Notes under the pieces: generated by a model
Database searches by the model: none
The model's input: the letters and a program-made list of their open reading frames with translations, nothing else
What the model was told of the DNA's origin: nothing
Position numbers and translations under genes: made by a program
Part shown: piece by piece, positions 1 through 9,186 of the stretch
Position numbering within the stretch: the stretch's first letter is position 1
How the letters are laid out: every line of letters starts with the position of its first letter
DNA from: Microvirga terrestris
GTDB lineage: Bacteria > Pseudomonadota > Alphaproteobacteria > Rhizobiales > Beijerinckiaceae
Reading direction: 5' to 3'
DNA length: 64,000 bases
Assembly: GCF_015694425.1 (NCBI RefSeq)
Contig: NZ_JADQDN010000005.1
Span: forward strand, 124,001-188,000

Positions 1-181
1 CGAGGTCCCGGTGATCGGCCGGCGACGGCAGCCGCGTGAACAGGGAGGCTGGCAAGGGGGGCACCGGATAGGCTATGGGGTTGATCCCCGTCGACAGGTC
101 GATCCACGGTTCGGGGGCCTGGGGAAACAGCCGCCGGGCCTCGTCCAGATCGCCCCCGTGCCAGATCCGCGCCTCACTCAT
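1..181 (-). CDS. cobC: CobC, threonine-phosphate decarboxylase (partial)
   Basis: Only the first 60 codons lie in the window; the gene continues past the left edge. The reverse strand from 181 begins MSEARIWHGGDLDEARR and continues to WIDLSTGINPIAYP, the N-terminal signature of the PLP-dependent CobC/CobD(Salmonella) family that makes (R)-1-amino-2-propanol phosphate for the nucleotide loop of cobalamin. It is divergent from cobD and the two start codons are only 11 bp apart, so each promoter must lie inside the other gene or be shared. The PLP lysine is outside the window. Confidence 0.85.
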   Translation of the reverse strand, partial: MSEARIWHGGDLDEARRLFPQAPEPWIDLSTGINPIAYPVPPLPASLFTRLPSPADHRDL

Positions 182-192
182 CCAGTTCACCC

Positions 193-1179
193 ATGGTCCT
201 CTCCGACAGCCTGCTCATCTTAAGCCTCGCCCTCGCGGCAGAGGCGGCTGTCGGCTACCCCAACCGCCTTTACACGGTGATCGGGCATCCCGTCACCTGG
301 ATAGGACGGCTGATCAAGGCGCTGGACCGGGGCTTGAACCAGGAGGCATGGTCGTTCGGGCAGCGCCGCGCTGCCGGCATCATGGCCCTGCTGGTTCTTC
401 TCACTGTGACAGGGCTAGCGGCCTGGGCACTGACCGCGCTCCTCCAACCGCTCGATCTCATCGGCATTCCTGTTCTGGCGATCATCGCCAGCAGTCTCAT
501 CGCCCAGCGCAGCCTGCACGAGCATGTAGCGGCCGTATCGCAAGGGCTGCGAGACGGCGGAATCGAAGGCGGGCGACAAGCCGTCTCGATGATCGTTGGA
601 CGCAATCCGCAGAGCTTGGACGAGGCGGGTGTCTCCCGCGCGGCCATCGAGAGCCTTGCGGAAAACTTCTCCGACGGGATCGTGGCGCCCGCTTTCTGGC
701 TCGGCCTCGGCGGTCTCACCGGTGCTGTTCTCTACAAAGTGACCAACACGGCCGACAGCATGATCGGCCACCGCACGCCGCGGCTCGAGGCCTTCGGCTG
801 GGCAGCGGCACGCTTCGATGATGTCGTGAACCTCCCCGCCTCGAGGTTATCGGCACTGCTCATTATTGCTGCCGCGTCCCTGAATCGGGGAACCTCGCGA
901 CCGGGCGCATGGCGCGCCGTCCGACGTGACGCCTCGCATCACCGCTCGCCCAATGCCGGCTGGCCCGAGGCCGCGATGGCGGGAGCGCTGGGCCTGCGGC
1001 TCGCCGGACCGCGCGTCTATGGCGACGTGCGTGTCGAGGATCGCTGGATGGGCAATGGGCGCGCGGAAGCAACGGCCGGCGACATCGATCTGGCGCTTGC
1101 GCTCTACCGCACGGCCTGCGGATTGCTGTTCGGCCTGGCCTCGAGCCTTGCGCTGCTGGCCTGGATCATCCTGCGCTGA
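193..1179 (+). CDS. cobD: CobD (CbiB), adenosylcobinamide-phosphate synthase
   Basis: This 328-residue integral membrane protein attaches aminopropanol (phosphate) to adenosylcobyric acid. It has the CbiB-family opening [16 protein letters not shown], the loop [15 protein letters not shown] and a late motif [21 protein letters not shown], all typical of the family, as is the length. Hydrophobic segments lie near residues 5-20, 65-95 and 305-327. The start at 193 has no good ribosome binding site, but no later start keeps the family N-terminus. Its 3' end overlaps the convergent cobQ by 14 bp. Confidence 0.95.
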   Translation: MVLSDSLLILSLALAAEAAVGYPNRLYTVIGHPVTWIGRLIKALDRGLNQEAWSFGQRRAAGIMALLVLLTVTGLAAWALTALLQPLDLIGIPVLAIIASSLIAQRSLHEHVAAVSQGLRDGGIEGGRQAVSMIVGRNPQSLDEAGVSRAAIESLAENFSDGIVAPAFWLGLGGLTGAVLYKVTNTADSMIGHRTPRLEAFGWAAARFDDVVNLPASRLSALLIIAAASLNRGTSRPGAWRAVRRDASHHRSPNAGWPEAAMAGALGLRLAGPRVYGDVRVEDRWMGNGRAEATAGDIDLALALYRTACGLLFGLASSLALLAWIILR

Positions 1180-2620
1180 TCGCCAAGAGCCTTTTGCAGT
1201 CGAGATGCGCTTCCAGGTGATCGGCGAAGCGGTCGAGGATATCGTCGACGAGGGTTTCATAAGCGAGATCGCTCGTCGCTGCACCTAGCAGGTTGAGCCA
1301 CCGCGCCCGCTGCCGGTCGTCCGCAAACAGGCCATGCACATAGGTGCCGACCACGCGGCCATCCGCCGAGACGGCACCGTCCGCCTGCCCGTTCGCCAGT
1401 CGAGCGAAGGGCTGCCGCGATGCGTCTGGTCCCGAGGTCTCCCCGATATGCATCTCGTAGCCGGAAAACGGCACGCCATCGGTTGACGTGCCTGTTACCG
1501 CTTCAAGCCGCTTCCTCGCCGTGAGCGTGGTCGCAACATCGAGAAGCCCTATTCCCTCAACGGAGCGGCCCGCCTCGCCCTCGATGCCGAAAGGATCGTC
1601 GATGCGCGTCCCCAGCATCTGGTAACCGCCGCAGAGGCCAATCACCCACCCGCCCCGGCGCACATGCGCCTTGAGGTCGATGTCCCAACCCTGCTGGCGG
1701 ATGAATGTCAGATCGTCGATGGTGGTCTTGGAGCCGGGCAGCAGGACCAGCGCTGCGTCGGCCGGAAGCGGCTGTCCGGGCTCGACCAGAACCACCTCGA
1801 CGCCCGGCTCCTCGCGCAGGGGATCGAGATCGTCGAAGTTGGAAATCCACGGCGTCACCGGCACGGCGATGACGACCGAACCTTTTTGCCCCTCGCGCCG
1901 CAATCCGAGTCCGTCCTCCGCCGGCAGACGCGCCGCATCGGCGAAATGCGGCACGAGACCCAGGGCCGGCCAGCCGGTGCGCTCGGCGACAAACTGCATG
2001 CCGCTGTCGAACAGGGCCGGATCTCCGCGGAAACGGTTGACGATGAAGCCGCGGATCATCGAGGCATCCGCCGCATCGAGCACCACCTTGGTGCCCACAA
2101 GGCTTGCGATGACGCCGCCCCGGTCGATATCGCCCACGAGCACCACGGGCACGTTGGCCGCGCTGGCAAAGCCCATATTGGCGATGTCGCCGGCGCGGAG
2201 GTTCACCTCCGAGGCCGAGCCTGCGCCTTCAACGAGCACGAGATCAGCCTCATTCGAGAGCCGCTCGAAGCTGTCGAGCACCGCCTCCATGAGGCGCGGC
2301 TTCCAGGATTGGTATTCCCGCGCCTTCGCCGTGCCGACGACGCGGCCCTGCACCACCACCTGCGAGCCGATCTCGCTTTGGGGCTTCAGCAGCACCGGGT
2401 TCATGTGCACGCTGGGCTCAACACCTGCTGCCCGCGCCTGCAGCGCCTGGGCGCGGCCGATCTCGCCGCCATCGGCCGTGACGGCGGCATTGTTGGACAT
2501 GTTCTGCGGCTTGAACGGCCGGACCCTCAAGCCCCTACGCGCAAAGACCCGGCACAGGCCCGCCACCAGGAGCGACTTGCCCACATTTGAGCCGGTGCCC
2601 TGCACCATGAGCGCGCGCAT
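1166..2620 (-). CDS. cobQ: CobQ, cobyric acid synthase (glutamine-hydrolysing)
   Basis: This 484-residue cytoplasmic enzyme amidates the b, d, e and g carboxylates of adenosylcobyrinic acid a,c-diamide. The N-terminal dethiobiotin-synthetase-like ATPase shows [11 protein letters not shown] at residues 6-16 and the family motif [11 protein letters not shown]. The C-terminal class I amidotransferase has its nucleophile in GLCGGYQ (about Cys330) and its histidine in YVHGLF (about His429). The length is normal. It begins directly after the cobO stop codon (TAG then ATG, no gap), so cobO-cobQ are co-transcribed and probably translationally coupled. Confidence 0.96.
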   Translation of the reverse strand: MRALMVQGTGSNVGKSLLVAGLCRVFARRGLRVRPFKPQNMSNNAAVTADGGEIGRAQALQARAAGVEPSVHMNPVLLKPQSEIGSQVVVQGRVVGTAKAREYQSWKPRLMEAVLDSFERLSNEADLVLVEGAGSASEVNLRAGDIANMGFASAANVPVVLVGDIDRGGVIASLVGTKVVLDAADASMIRGFIVNRFRGDPALFDSGMQFVAERTGWPALGLVPHFADAARLPAEDGLGLRREGQKGSVVIAVPVTPWISNFDDLDPLREEPGVEVVLVEPGQPLPADAALVLLPGSKTTIDDLTFIRQQGWDIDLKAHVRRGGWVIGLCGGYQMLGTRIDDPFGIEGEAGRSVEGIGLLDVATTLTARKRLEAVTGTSTDGVPFSGYEMHIGETSGPDASRQPFARLANGQADGAVSADGRVVGTYVHGLFADDRQRARWLNLLGAATSDLAYETLVDDILDRFADHLEAHLDCKRLLAISAG

Positions 2621-3226
2621 CTAGAACTCCACGCCTTCCTGCGCCTTCACGCCGGCGGCGAAGTGATGCTTCACCAGGGTCATTTCGGTGACGAGATCGG
2701 CCGCCTCGATCAGCTCCGGCTTCGCATTGCGGCCGGTGACCACGATGTGGAGATCGGGCCGGCGCTGCTTCAGGGTCTCCACCACGTCAGTCAGCGGCAG
2801 ATATTCGTAGCGCAGCGCGATATTGAGCTCGTCCAGCACCAAGAGGCGGATGTCCTCGCGGGCCATCAGCTCCTTAACCTTCTCCCAGGCGCGCTCGGCC
2901 GCTGCCACGTCGCGGGTGCGGTCCTGCGTCTCCCAGGTGAAGCCCTCGCCCATGGTGTGCCACTCCACCTGATCACTGAACCGGTCAAGCGCCATGCGCT
3001 CGCCGGTCTCCCAGGCGCCCTTAATGAACTGGACCACGCCGACTTGAAAACCGCGCCCAAGCGCCCGCAGCATCAACCCGAAAGCCGCCGTCGACTTGCC
3101 CTTGCCGGGGCCGGTATGGACGATGAGGAGCCCCTTCTCGACGGTCTTCGAGGCGACCTCCCGGTCCTGGACCTCCTTGCGTTTGATCATCTTGGCGCGG
3201 TGGCGCGCCTCTTCGTCCTGGGTCAT
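2621..3226 (-). CDS. cobO: CobO, cob(I)yrinic acid a,c-diamide adenosyltransferase
   Basis: This 201-residue ATP:corrinoid adenosyltransferase of the BtuR/CobO/CobP family transfers the 5'-deoxyadenosyl group to Co(I). The P-loop is HTGPGKGKSTAAFG near residues 37-50, and VVQFIKGAWETGER and LVLDELNIALRYEYL are family signatures. The basic N-terminus (KMIKRKEVQDREV) is usual for alphaproteobacterial CobO. It is the first gene of a two-gene unit with cobQ. The riboswitch upstream faces the other way, so no B12 element was seen for this pair. Confidence 0.95.
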   Translation of the reverse strand: MTQDEEARHRAKMIKRKEVQDREVASKTVEKGLLIVHTGPGKGKSTAAFGLMLRALGRGFQVGVVQFIKGAWETGERMALDRFSDQVEWHTMGEGFTWETQDRTRDVAAAERAWEKVKELMAREDIRLLVLDELNIALRYEYLPLTDVVETLKQRRPDLHIVVTGRNAKPELIEAADLVTEMTLVKHHFAAGVKAQEGVEF

Positions 3227-3335
3227 CCCGGCCTGCTTTCCTGTGGAAGGGCTGCACCATGAACAGGCTCAGGCCTGATTTCAAGGCCGGCCATTCTCGA
3301 TGCTCAGGCTTGAAACCTTCCCCCTTGCCGGATAA

Positions 3336-3500
3336 GCATGGAAGTGACGGTGCCCCGGCAACGGGGTGAAAAGGGAATGCGGTGAGACACCGCGGCTGCC
3401 CCCGCAACTGTAAGCGGCGAGCCTTCGCTCCACATGCCACTGGGCCTCAAAGCTCGGGAAGGCAGCGAAAAGCATCGACCCGCGAGCCAGGAGACCTGCC
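3336..3500 (+). ncRNA. Cobalamin (B12) riboswitch aptamer
   Basis: The conserved aptamer blocks occur in the right order on the plus strand: GGGAATGCGGTG with CGCGGCTGCCCCCGCAACTG at 3373-3410, AAGCGG just after it, GCCACTGGG near 3436-3444 and the B12 box GAGCCAGGAGACCTGCC at 3484-3500. The orientation places it upstream of hupE-DUF1636-cobW-cobN and not of cobO. By family knowledge, adenosylcobalamin binding represses the downstream operon. The boundaries are approximate by about 10 nt. Confidence 0.95.
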
Positions 3501-3571
3501 GTCAGCCTTAGCTTCTATCGGGTCTGTCGGACGGGGTGTGCCGACGGTGACCGTAGTCGAATGACCCTCGT

Positions 3572-3634
3572 CGTTCGGTTCCGTCCGTGGAAGCGCACCA
3601 GACTCGAACCATGAGTCTCCCGACGGAGAGAACG
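3572..3634 (+). promoter_or_regulatory. Predicted expression platform sequestering the hupE Shine-Dalgarno
   Basis: Three nested stems can form between the aptamer and the hupE start: CGTTC (3572-3576) with GAACG (3630-3634), TCCGTC (3580-3585) with GACGGA (3622-3627), and AGACTC (3600-3605) with GAGTCT (3613-3618). The middle and outer stems bury the GGAGAG ribosome binding site at 3625-3630. This suggests translational repression. The pairings were checked by eye and not folded. Confidence 0.55.
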
Positions 3635-4264
3635 ATGACCGCACTGATTCTGCCCAAGACCCGCCTTCTCGCCCTGACACTCGTAGGCCTTGCCGCTGCG
3701 ACGCCTGTCCTTGCTCACCATCCCATGGGCGGAATGACGCCGGCCACCTTCACGCAGGGCCTGCTCTCGGGCTTCGGCCATCCGATCATCGGTCTCGATC
3801 ACCTCGCCGCCCTCATCGGTGTCGGCCTCGTCGCCTCGCGCTTCGCCCGTGGCCTCACGCTCCCGGCCTTCTGGATCGTCGCCATGGCGGCCGGTGTCGG
3901 CCTGCACCTGATGAGCGCCAACCTACCTTACGCGGAAATCCTCGTGGCGCTCAGCGTCGTGGCCATCGGCCTTGCGGCGACGATCCGCATTACCCTGCCC
4001 TATGGTCTGATCGCGGTTCTGTTCGCCGCCGGTGGCGCCGTGCACGGTTATGCCCTGGGCGAATCCATCGTCGGTGCGGAAGCCACCCCGCTCGCCGCCT
4101 ATCTCGTCGGTCTCGTGGCGGTTCAAACCGCGCTGACCACGGCCGTGGCTTTCGCTGCCCGCTCGCTTGCGAAGGGCTCGCTTGCCGCTCCCGCGCTGCG
4201 GCTCGCGGGTGTTGCGGTTGCCGTGACGGGCGTCGCGGCCCTGGCCCTGCCCGCCTTCGCCTGA
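3635..4264 (+). CDS. hupE: HupE/UreJ-family metal transporter, B12-riboswitch controlled
   Basis: This is a 209-residue membrane protein of the HupE/UreJ family. A hydrophobic signal peptide ends near VLA, followed by the histidine-rich HHPMGGM and the family hallmark HPIIGLDHLAAL, then about six membrane segments. The start at 3635 was chosen because GGAGAG lies just upstream and it yields a proper signal peptide; an in-frame ATG at 3587 would add 16 unlikely residues. HupE paralogues behind B12 riboswitches have been proposed as cobalt importers, and here the gene opens the operon leading to the cobaltochelatase gene cobN. Cobalt as substrate is inferred from context. Confidence 0.85.
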   Translation: MTALILPKTRLLALTLVGLAAATPVLAHHPMGGMTPATFTQGLLSGFGHPIIGLDHLAALIGVGLVASRFARGLTLPAFWIVAMAAGVGLHLMSANLPYAEILVALSVVAIGLAATIRITLPYGLIAVLFAAGGAVHGYALGESIVGAEATPLAAYLVGLVAVQTALTTAVAFAARSLAKGSLAAPALRLAGVAVAVTGVAALALPAFA

Positions 4265-4283
4265 GCTTATCGGCTTACAAGCG

Positions 4284-4679
4284 ATGACCTCATCCCCTGA
4301 GGAGATCTGCCTGCATGTCTGCGTCACCTGCCGTCAGGCGGGTGGCCCGGACGACAAGGCGCTCCGGCCCGGCGCGATCCTTCACCGGGCGCTGACCGAG
4401 GCACTCGAGCAACCCGATGCGCCAAAGGTGCGCGTCGAGCCGGTCGAGTGCCTTTCGGTCTGCAAGCGCCCCTGCACCATCGCGGTCTCAGGCCCCGGTC
4501 GCTGGACCTACATTTACGGCGACCTGAGCCCTGACACCTCGGTGGAGACCATTCTCGACGGGTTGCGCCGCTATGCAGCAACCTCCGACGGGCTCGTGCC
4601 CTGGCGCGAGCGGCCCGAGGCGTTCCGCAAGGGCGTCGTTGCCCGCATTCCTCCGTTCAAGACAGACAGCGCGGCCTAA
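4284..4679 (+). CDS. DUF1636 cysteine-rich protein of the cobalamin operon
   Basis: This 131-residue soluble protein has two cysteine clusters: CLHVCVTC near the N-terminus and ECLSVCKRPC near residues 53-62. The spacing resembles thioredoxin-like [2Fe-2S] ferredoxins, and the arrangement matches the DUF1636 family found beside cobW in Proteobacteria. It lies 19 bp after hupE and 21 bp before cobW in the riboswitch-led operon. A role in metal or redox delivery for cobalt insertion is plausible but not shown; the family has no settled function. Confidence 0.8.
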   Translation: MTSSPEEICLHVCVTCRQAGGPDDKALRPGAILHRALTEALEQPDAPKVRVEPVECLSVCKRPCTIAVSGPGRWTYIYGDLSPDTSVETILDGLRRYAATSDGLVPWRERPEAFRKGVVARIPPFKTDSAA

Positions 4680-4700
4680 GCCGTCGAAAGGCAAGCCTTC

Positions 4701-5738
4701 ATGAGCCATCTCTCGAAGATCCCCTGCACGATCATCACCGGATTCCTCGGCGCCGGCAAAACCACCCTGGTGCGTCATCTGCTGGAGAATGCGAAGGGGC
4801 GCCGCCTCGCGGTTCTCGTGAACGAGTTCGGCGATCTCGGCTTCGACGGCTCCTTCATCGAAGGCTGCGGCATCGAGGGCTGCACGCAGGACGACATCGT
4901 GGAACTGCCGAACGGCTGCATCTGCTGCACGGTGGCGGACGATTTCGTGCCGGCCCTGAACACCCTGCTCAACCGGCCCAATCCGCCCGAGCACATTCTC
5001 ATCGAGACATCGGGCCTCGCGTTGCCCAAGCCGCTCGTGCGTGCCTTCAACTGGCCCGACATCCGCTCCCGCGTGACGGTTGATGGCGTGATTGCCGTGG
5101 TGGACGGTCCGGCCGTCGCATCGGGCGCCTTTGCCGATGATCCGGATGCGCTCGAAGCCCAGCGCGCGGCGGATACCTCCGTCGATCACGAGAACCCGCT
5201 GGAAGAGGTGTTCGAGGACCAGCTGCTCTGCGCCGACCTCATCATCCTCAACAAGACCGACCAGATGCAGGCCGGCGACAAAGGCAAGGTTCTGGCCGAG
5301 ATCAACGAGCACCTGCCCCGCGCCGTGAAGGTGATCGAGGCCGCTCACGGCAAGGTGGACCCGACCGTGCTGCTCGGCATGGGTGCCGCAGCGGAGTCCG
5401 ATCTCGACGCCCGTCCTTCGCATCACGAGACGGAGGACGATCATGACCACGACGATTTCGAGAGCATCGCAATTCACGTCGAAGCCGTAGCGACCCCTGA
5501 GGCGCTCGTCGCACGCGTCGAGCGCGCGGCGGAAGCCGCCGGCGTGCTGCGCATCAAGGGCTTCGCGCCGGTGAACGGCAAGCCCATGCGCCTCGTGGTG
5601 CAGGGCGTCGGCCAGCGCGTCGCGCATCACTTCGACCGGCCTTGGAAGGCCGATGAAGCGCGCGATGGACGCATGGTGGTGATCGGCCTGAAAGGCTTCG
5701 ACGTGAAGGCCGTCGAAGCCGCCTTGCGCGCGGGATGA
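4701..5738 (+). CDS. cobW: CobW, GTP-dependent cobalt chaperone
   Basis: This 345-residue COG0523 G3E-family GTPase is thought to hand Co(II) to the cobaltochelatase. It shows the G-loop GFLGAGKTT (about residues 14-22), the metal-binding CxCC motif in NGCICCTV (about residues 72-79), ETSGLALPKP and the guanine motif NKTD. An acidic/histidine-rich stretch, HHETEDDHDHDD near residue 241, separates the GTPase from the C-terminal domain. It is followed after 1 bp by cobN, the natural partner. Confidence 0.95.
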   Translation: MSHLSKIPCTIITGFLGAGKTTLVRHLLENAKGRRLAVLVNEFGDLGFDGSFIEGCGIEGCTQDDIVELPNGCICCTVADDFVPALNTLLNRPNPPEHILIETSGLALPKPLVRAFNWPDIRSRVTVDGVIAVVDGPAVASGAFADDPDALEAQRAADTSVDHENPLEEVFEDQLLCADLIILNKTDQMQAGDKGKVLAEINEHLPRAVKVIEAAHGKVDPTVLLGMGAAAESDLDARPSHHETEDDHDHDDFESIAIHVEAVATPEALVARVERAAEAAGVLRIKGFAPVNGKPMRLVVQGVGQRVAHHFDRPWKADEARDGRMVVIGLKGFDVKAVEAALRAG

Positions 5739-5739
5739 C

Positions 5740-8700
5740 ATGCATCTCCTTCCGGTCACAACGGTATCCCTTGAGGAAGGCCAGGAGGCTATCGACCTCC
5801 AGCAGCCTCCTGGCGATATCGTCGTCCTTTCATTTGCGGACAGTGACCTCGGCGCGCTCGCGGCTGCGCATCGGCTGAAGGCGGGCGGCCCCTCGCTCCG
5901 CCTCGCATCATTACGCCGCCTGCGCCATCCTCTCTCGGTCGATCTCTACATCGATAAAACCGCCGCGAAGGCGCGCTTCGTGCTCGTGCGCTGTCTCGGC
6001 GGCCTTGATTACTGGCGTTATGGGCTGGAGCGGCTGTCCGCAGCATGCCGCTCGCGGGGCGTGAAGCTCGCCGTGCTGCCGGGCGACGACCGCCCCGACC
6101 CGCGGCTCACGGCCTATGCCACCGTTCCCTCCACGCTCTGCGATGAAATCGAGGCCTATTTCCGGGCCGGCGGCATCGACAACATGAGCCGCCTGCTCGA
6201 GCGCATCGGCGCAGAAATCGGTGAGAGCGACGCCTTCGTTGAGCCGCCGCGCGCTGCTCCGCGAGCATTCGCTTGGACTCCCCCACTCAATCACTCTGAC
6301 CTCATCCTGAGAAGCCGCGTCAGAGAGGTCTCGAAGGATCATCCAGGGCTCTCTGGAACATCCTTCGATACGCAGACTACGTCTGCTCCTCAGGATGAGG
6401 CTGATGGGATCGAAGGCGGCGGCATCGCAGATCCTGAACATGTGCTCGCCCGCCTTTCGCGCGAACGCCCACTTGCCTACCTTCTCGTCTATCGCTCGGC
6501 CGTTCTCTCAGGCGACACGCGGGCCATCGAGGATCTGTCAGCAGCACTGCAGGAACGCGGCATCGAAGCCCTCGTGCTCGCAGTGTCGAGCCTGAAGGAT
6601 CCGGAAGCGGTGACGGTCGTTCGACGCGTGATCCAGGACTGCCGTCCTGACATCATCGTCACGACAACGGCTTTCTCGGCGCGAGACGATGAAAGCTTTG
6701 TGCTCGACGAAGCCAATTGCCCGATCTTGCAGGCGATCCCCGTCGGCAGCGGCAAGGATGCCTGGGAGGCCTCGCCGCGTGGCCTCTCCGCCGCCGATCT
6801 CGCCATGCAGATCGCTCTTCCTGAGTTCGACGGCCGCATTGCTGCAGGTCCCATTTCGTTCAAGGCTGAAGAGGCTGCCGATCCGGTCCTCGCGTTCTCG
6901 CGCCGGGTGCAGGCGCCGGACGCGGCCGGGATCGATGCCGTTGCCAGCATGGCCGCCGCATGGGTGCGCCTCGCCCGCACGCCGCGCGCCGAGCGGCGGC
7001 TTGCGCTCGTTTTGTCCGATTACCCGGCGCGCGGCGGCCGTGCCGGTTTTGCCGTCGGGCTCGATACGCCGGCGAGCGCCTGCGCGATCCTCAACCTGCT
7101 CCGCGACGCCGGCTACGACGCGAACTGGGATTTCACCGCCGACGAACTGATGCCGCGTCTCACGGACGGGCAGGAAATCTTCGAGGTTCCGCTCACCCTC
7201 TATCGTGCATGGTTCGATAGGCTGCCGAGCCAACAGCGCCATGCTATCGATGAGCGCTGGGGCAGCGTCCAAAACGATCCAGCCTTGACGAACGGCGCTT
7301 TCCGCTTTCGCACTATTCGTGCCGGCAACGTGCTTGTCGCCCTGCAGCCTGACCGCGGGCATGGACAAGACCGCAAGGGATTCTACCACGATCCCGAATG
7401 CCCCCCGAGCCACGGCTATCTTGCCTTCTATTGCGGCCTGAGGGCGCTGGAGAACATCCACGCCCTCGTTCATCTCGGCACGCACGGCACCACGGAGTGG
7501 CTGCCCGGCAAGGCGGTGGCACTCTCGTCCACATGCTGGCCGCGTCTCGCCATCGGCGCGATGCCGGTGATCTACCCGTTCATTGTCGATGATCCCGGCG
7601 AGGCGGCTCCTGCGAAGCGCCGTCTTGGCGCAGTCACCATCGGGCATCTCACGCCGCAGAGCGGCGAGGCTGGCCTGCACGGCGAGGCAGCGGCGTTGCG
7701 GGAACTCGTGGAAGAGTTCTCTTCGGCCCAGGTGCTGCACCCCGGACGCGCGGAGCTGGTGGCGAAGGAAATCCTGGAGCGCGCGCAAGCAAGCGGGCTT
7801 GCTGCTGCCTCCGGCGTCGATGACAGCATGCCGATGGAGGAGGCGCTCACCCGCCTCGATGCTCACCTGTGCGATCTTGGCGAGGTGACGATTCGCGATG
7901 GGCTCCACATTTTCGGTCATGCTCCCGAGGGTTTCGAGGTGAGCGCGTCGGGCGAGCGCGATGGGTTGTTGAAAGCCCTCGACGGCCGTTTCGTCGTGCC
8001 CGGCCCCTCCGGCTCACCCTCGCGCGGGCAAACGGACGTGCTGCCTACCGGTCGCAACCTCGCAACCCTCGACCCACGCGCGATCCCAACCCGCGCCGCC
8101 ACCGAACTTGGGCAGCGCGCGGCAGCCGAGGTCGTGCGCCGCCACCTGCAGGAGCAGGGCGACTGGCCGCGCCGGATCGTGATGGATCTCTGGGCCTCGC
8201 CGACGCTCCGCTCAGGCGGCGAGGACATTGCGCACGCGCTCGCCCTCATGGGCGTGCGCCCGACCTGGGACAATGCCTCGACGCGTGTCACAGGCTTCAA
8301 GATCGTGCCGCAGCCCCTCCTCGACCGCCCCCGCGCCGATGTGACAGTCCGCGTTTCCGGAGCGTTCCGCGACACGTTCCCCGATCAGATTACCCTGCTC
8401 GATCAGGCGGCTCGCGCGGTAGCCGCTCTCGACGAGGATGACGAGTGGAACGAACTCGCCGCCGCGCGTCGGCGGGGCAAGACGCTGTCCCGCGTGTTTG
8501 GCTCCGCACCCGGCACCTATGGCGCGGGCGTGTCGGAGCGGGCGCTGGATGGTGAATGGGCAACGAGAAACGATCTCGGCCGCACCTATCTTGAAGGAAC
8601 CTCCCATGCCTTTGGTGCAGGCGGTGAGGCGCACAGCGATGGAAGCTTCCCGCAGCGTGTGGAACAGGCGGAAGCCTTCGTGCATGTGAGCGATGTGGCC

Positions 8701-9186
8701 GAACGCGACATCCTGGATGGCGACTCTGCCGCAGATGCCATCGGAGGCTTCGCGGCGGCCGCGCAGGCGCTAGGCACGACCGCCGCTCTCTATAGCCTCG
8801 ACACGAGCCGCCCGCAGGCACCCAAAGCCCGTACCCTCTCGGAAGATATCGACCGCCTCGTCCGCGGCCGCCTGACGAACCCGCGCTGGATCGAAGGCCA
8901 GCTGCGCCACGGCTGGCGCGGTGCAGCGGAGATCGCCCAGGGAGTCGATGCGCTCTTTGCTTTTGCCGCCACGACAGATGCCGTTCCGGCCATAACCCTC
9001 GACCTCGTCTTCACGGCCTTGATCGCTGACGAGCCTCACTGGCGGCAGATCGTCAGCGCCAACCCGGCCGCCGCGCAGGCGATCCGCGACCGCTTGGCCG
9101 ATGCGCGCCGGCGTGGCCTGTGGGAGAGCCGCCTCAATTCCGTTGCAGCCCTCTTCGAGGATGACCGGAAGGAGGCCGCCGAATGA
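5740..9186 (+). CDS. cobN: CobN, cobaltochelatase large subunit, with in-frame repeat insertion
   Basis: This 1148-residue large subunit, with CobS and CobT (not in this window), inserts Co(II) into hydrogenobyrinic acid a,c-diamide at the cost of ATP. The family signature HLGTHGTTEWLPGK lies near residues 578-591, and PLxxYRAWFxxLP-type and NPRWIEGQLRHGWRGA motifs are present. The reading frame is intact. Residues about 187-220 (ILRSRVREVSKDHPG through APQDEAD) are encoded by a 101-bp palindromic repeat at 6300-6400 and look unlike CobN, sitting between the N-terminal domain and the next conserved block. cobG overlaps its stop by 4 bp. Confidence 0.95.
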   Translation: MHLLPVTTVSLEEGQEAIDLQQPPGDIVVLSFADSDLGALAAAHRLKAGGPSLRLASLRRLRHPLSVDLYIDKTAAKARFVLVRCLGGLDYWRYGLERLSAACRSRGVKLAVLPGDDRPDPRLTAYATVPSTLCDEIEAYFRAGGIDNMSRLLERIGAEIGESDAFVEPPRAAPRAFAWTPPLNHSDLILRSRVREVSKDHPGLSGTSFDTQTTSAPQDEADGIEGGGIADPEHVLARLSRERPLAYLLVYRSAVLSGDTRAIEDLSAALQERGIEALVLAVSSLKDPEAVTVVRRVIQDCRPDIIVTTTAFSARDDESFVLDEANCPILQAIPVGSGKDAWEASPRGLSAADLAMQIALPEFDGRIAAGPISFKAEEAADPVLAFSRRVQAPDAAGIDAVASMAAAWVRLARTPRAERRLALVLSDYPARGGRAGFAVGLDTPASACAILNLLRDAGYDANWDFTADELMPRLTDGQEIFEVPLTLYRAWFDRLPSQQRHAIDERWGSVQNDPALTNGAFRFRTIRAGNVLVALQPDRGHGQDRKGFYHDPECPPSHGYLAFYCGLRALENIHALVHLGTHGTTEWLPGKAVALSSTCWPRLAIGAMPVIYPFIVDDPGEAAPAKRRLGAVTIGHLTPQSGEAGLHGEAAALRELVEEFSSAQVLHPGRAELVAKEILERAQASGLAAASGVDDSMPMEEALTRLDAHLCDLGEVTIRDGLHIFGHAPEGFEVSASGERDGLLKALDGRFVVPGPSGSPSRGQTDVLPTGRNLATLDPRAIPTRAATELGQRAAAEVVRRHLQEQGDWPRRIVMDLWASPTLRSGGEDIAHALALMGVRPTWDNASTRVTGFKIVPQPLLDRPRADVTVRVSGAFRDTFPDQITLLDQAARAVAALDEDDEWNELAAARRRGKTLSRVFGSAPGTYGAGVSERALDGEWATRNDLGRTYLEGTSHAFGAGGEAHSDGSFPQRVEQAEAFVHVSDVAERDILDGDSAADAIGGFAAAAQALGTTAALYSLDTSRPQAPKARTLSEDIDRLVRGRLTNPRWIEGQLRHGWRGAAEIAQGVDALFAFAATTDAVPAITLDLVFTALIADEPHWRQIVSANPAAAQAIRDRLADARRRGLWESRLNSVAALFEDDRKEAAE
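6300..6400. repeat. Palindromic repeat element inside cobN (family A)
   Basis: The outer arms CCTCATCCTGAG (6300-6311) and CTCAGGATGAGG (6389-6400) are perfect inverted copies. An inner pair, TCTCGAAGGAT and ATCCTTCGATA, matches at 10 of 11 positions, and CCAG/CTGG closes a central loop. This layout is the style of the short palindromic repeats scattered through Hyphomicrobiales genomes. It is translated as part of cobN with no stop codon in the used frame. Confidence 0.85.

Noticed and set aside
4488..5759. Long minus-strand open frame (423 codons) opposite cobW
   Set aside because: It mirrors the codon structure of cobW, which has all G3E motifs. Antisense frames of this length are common in high-GC DNA.
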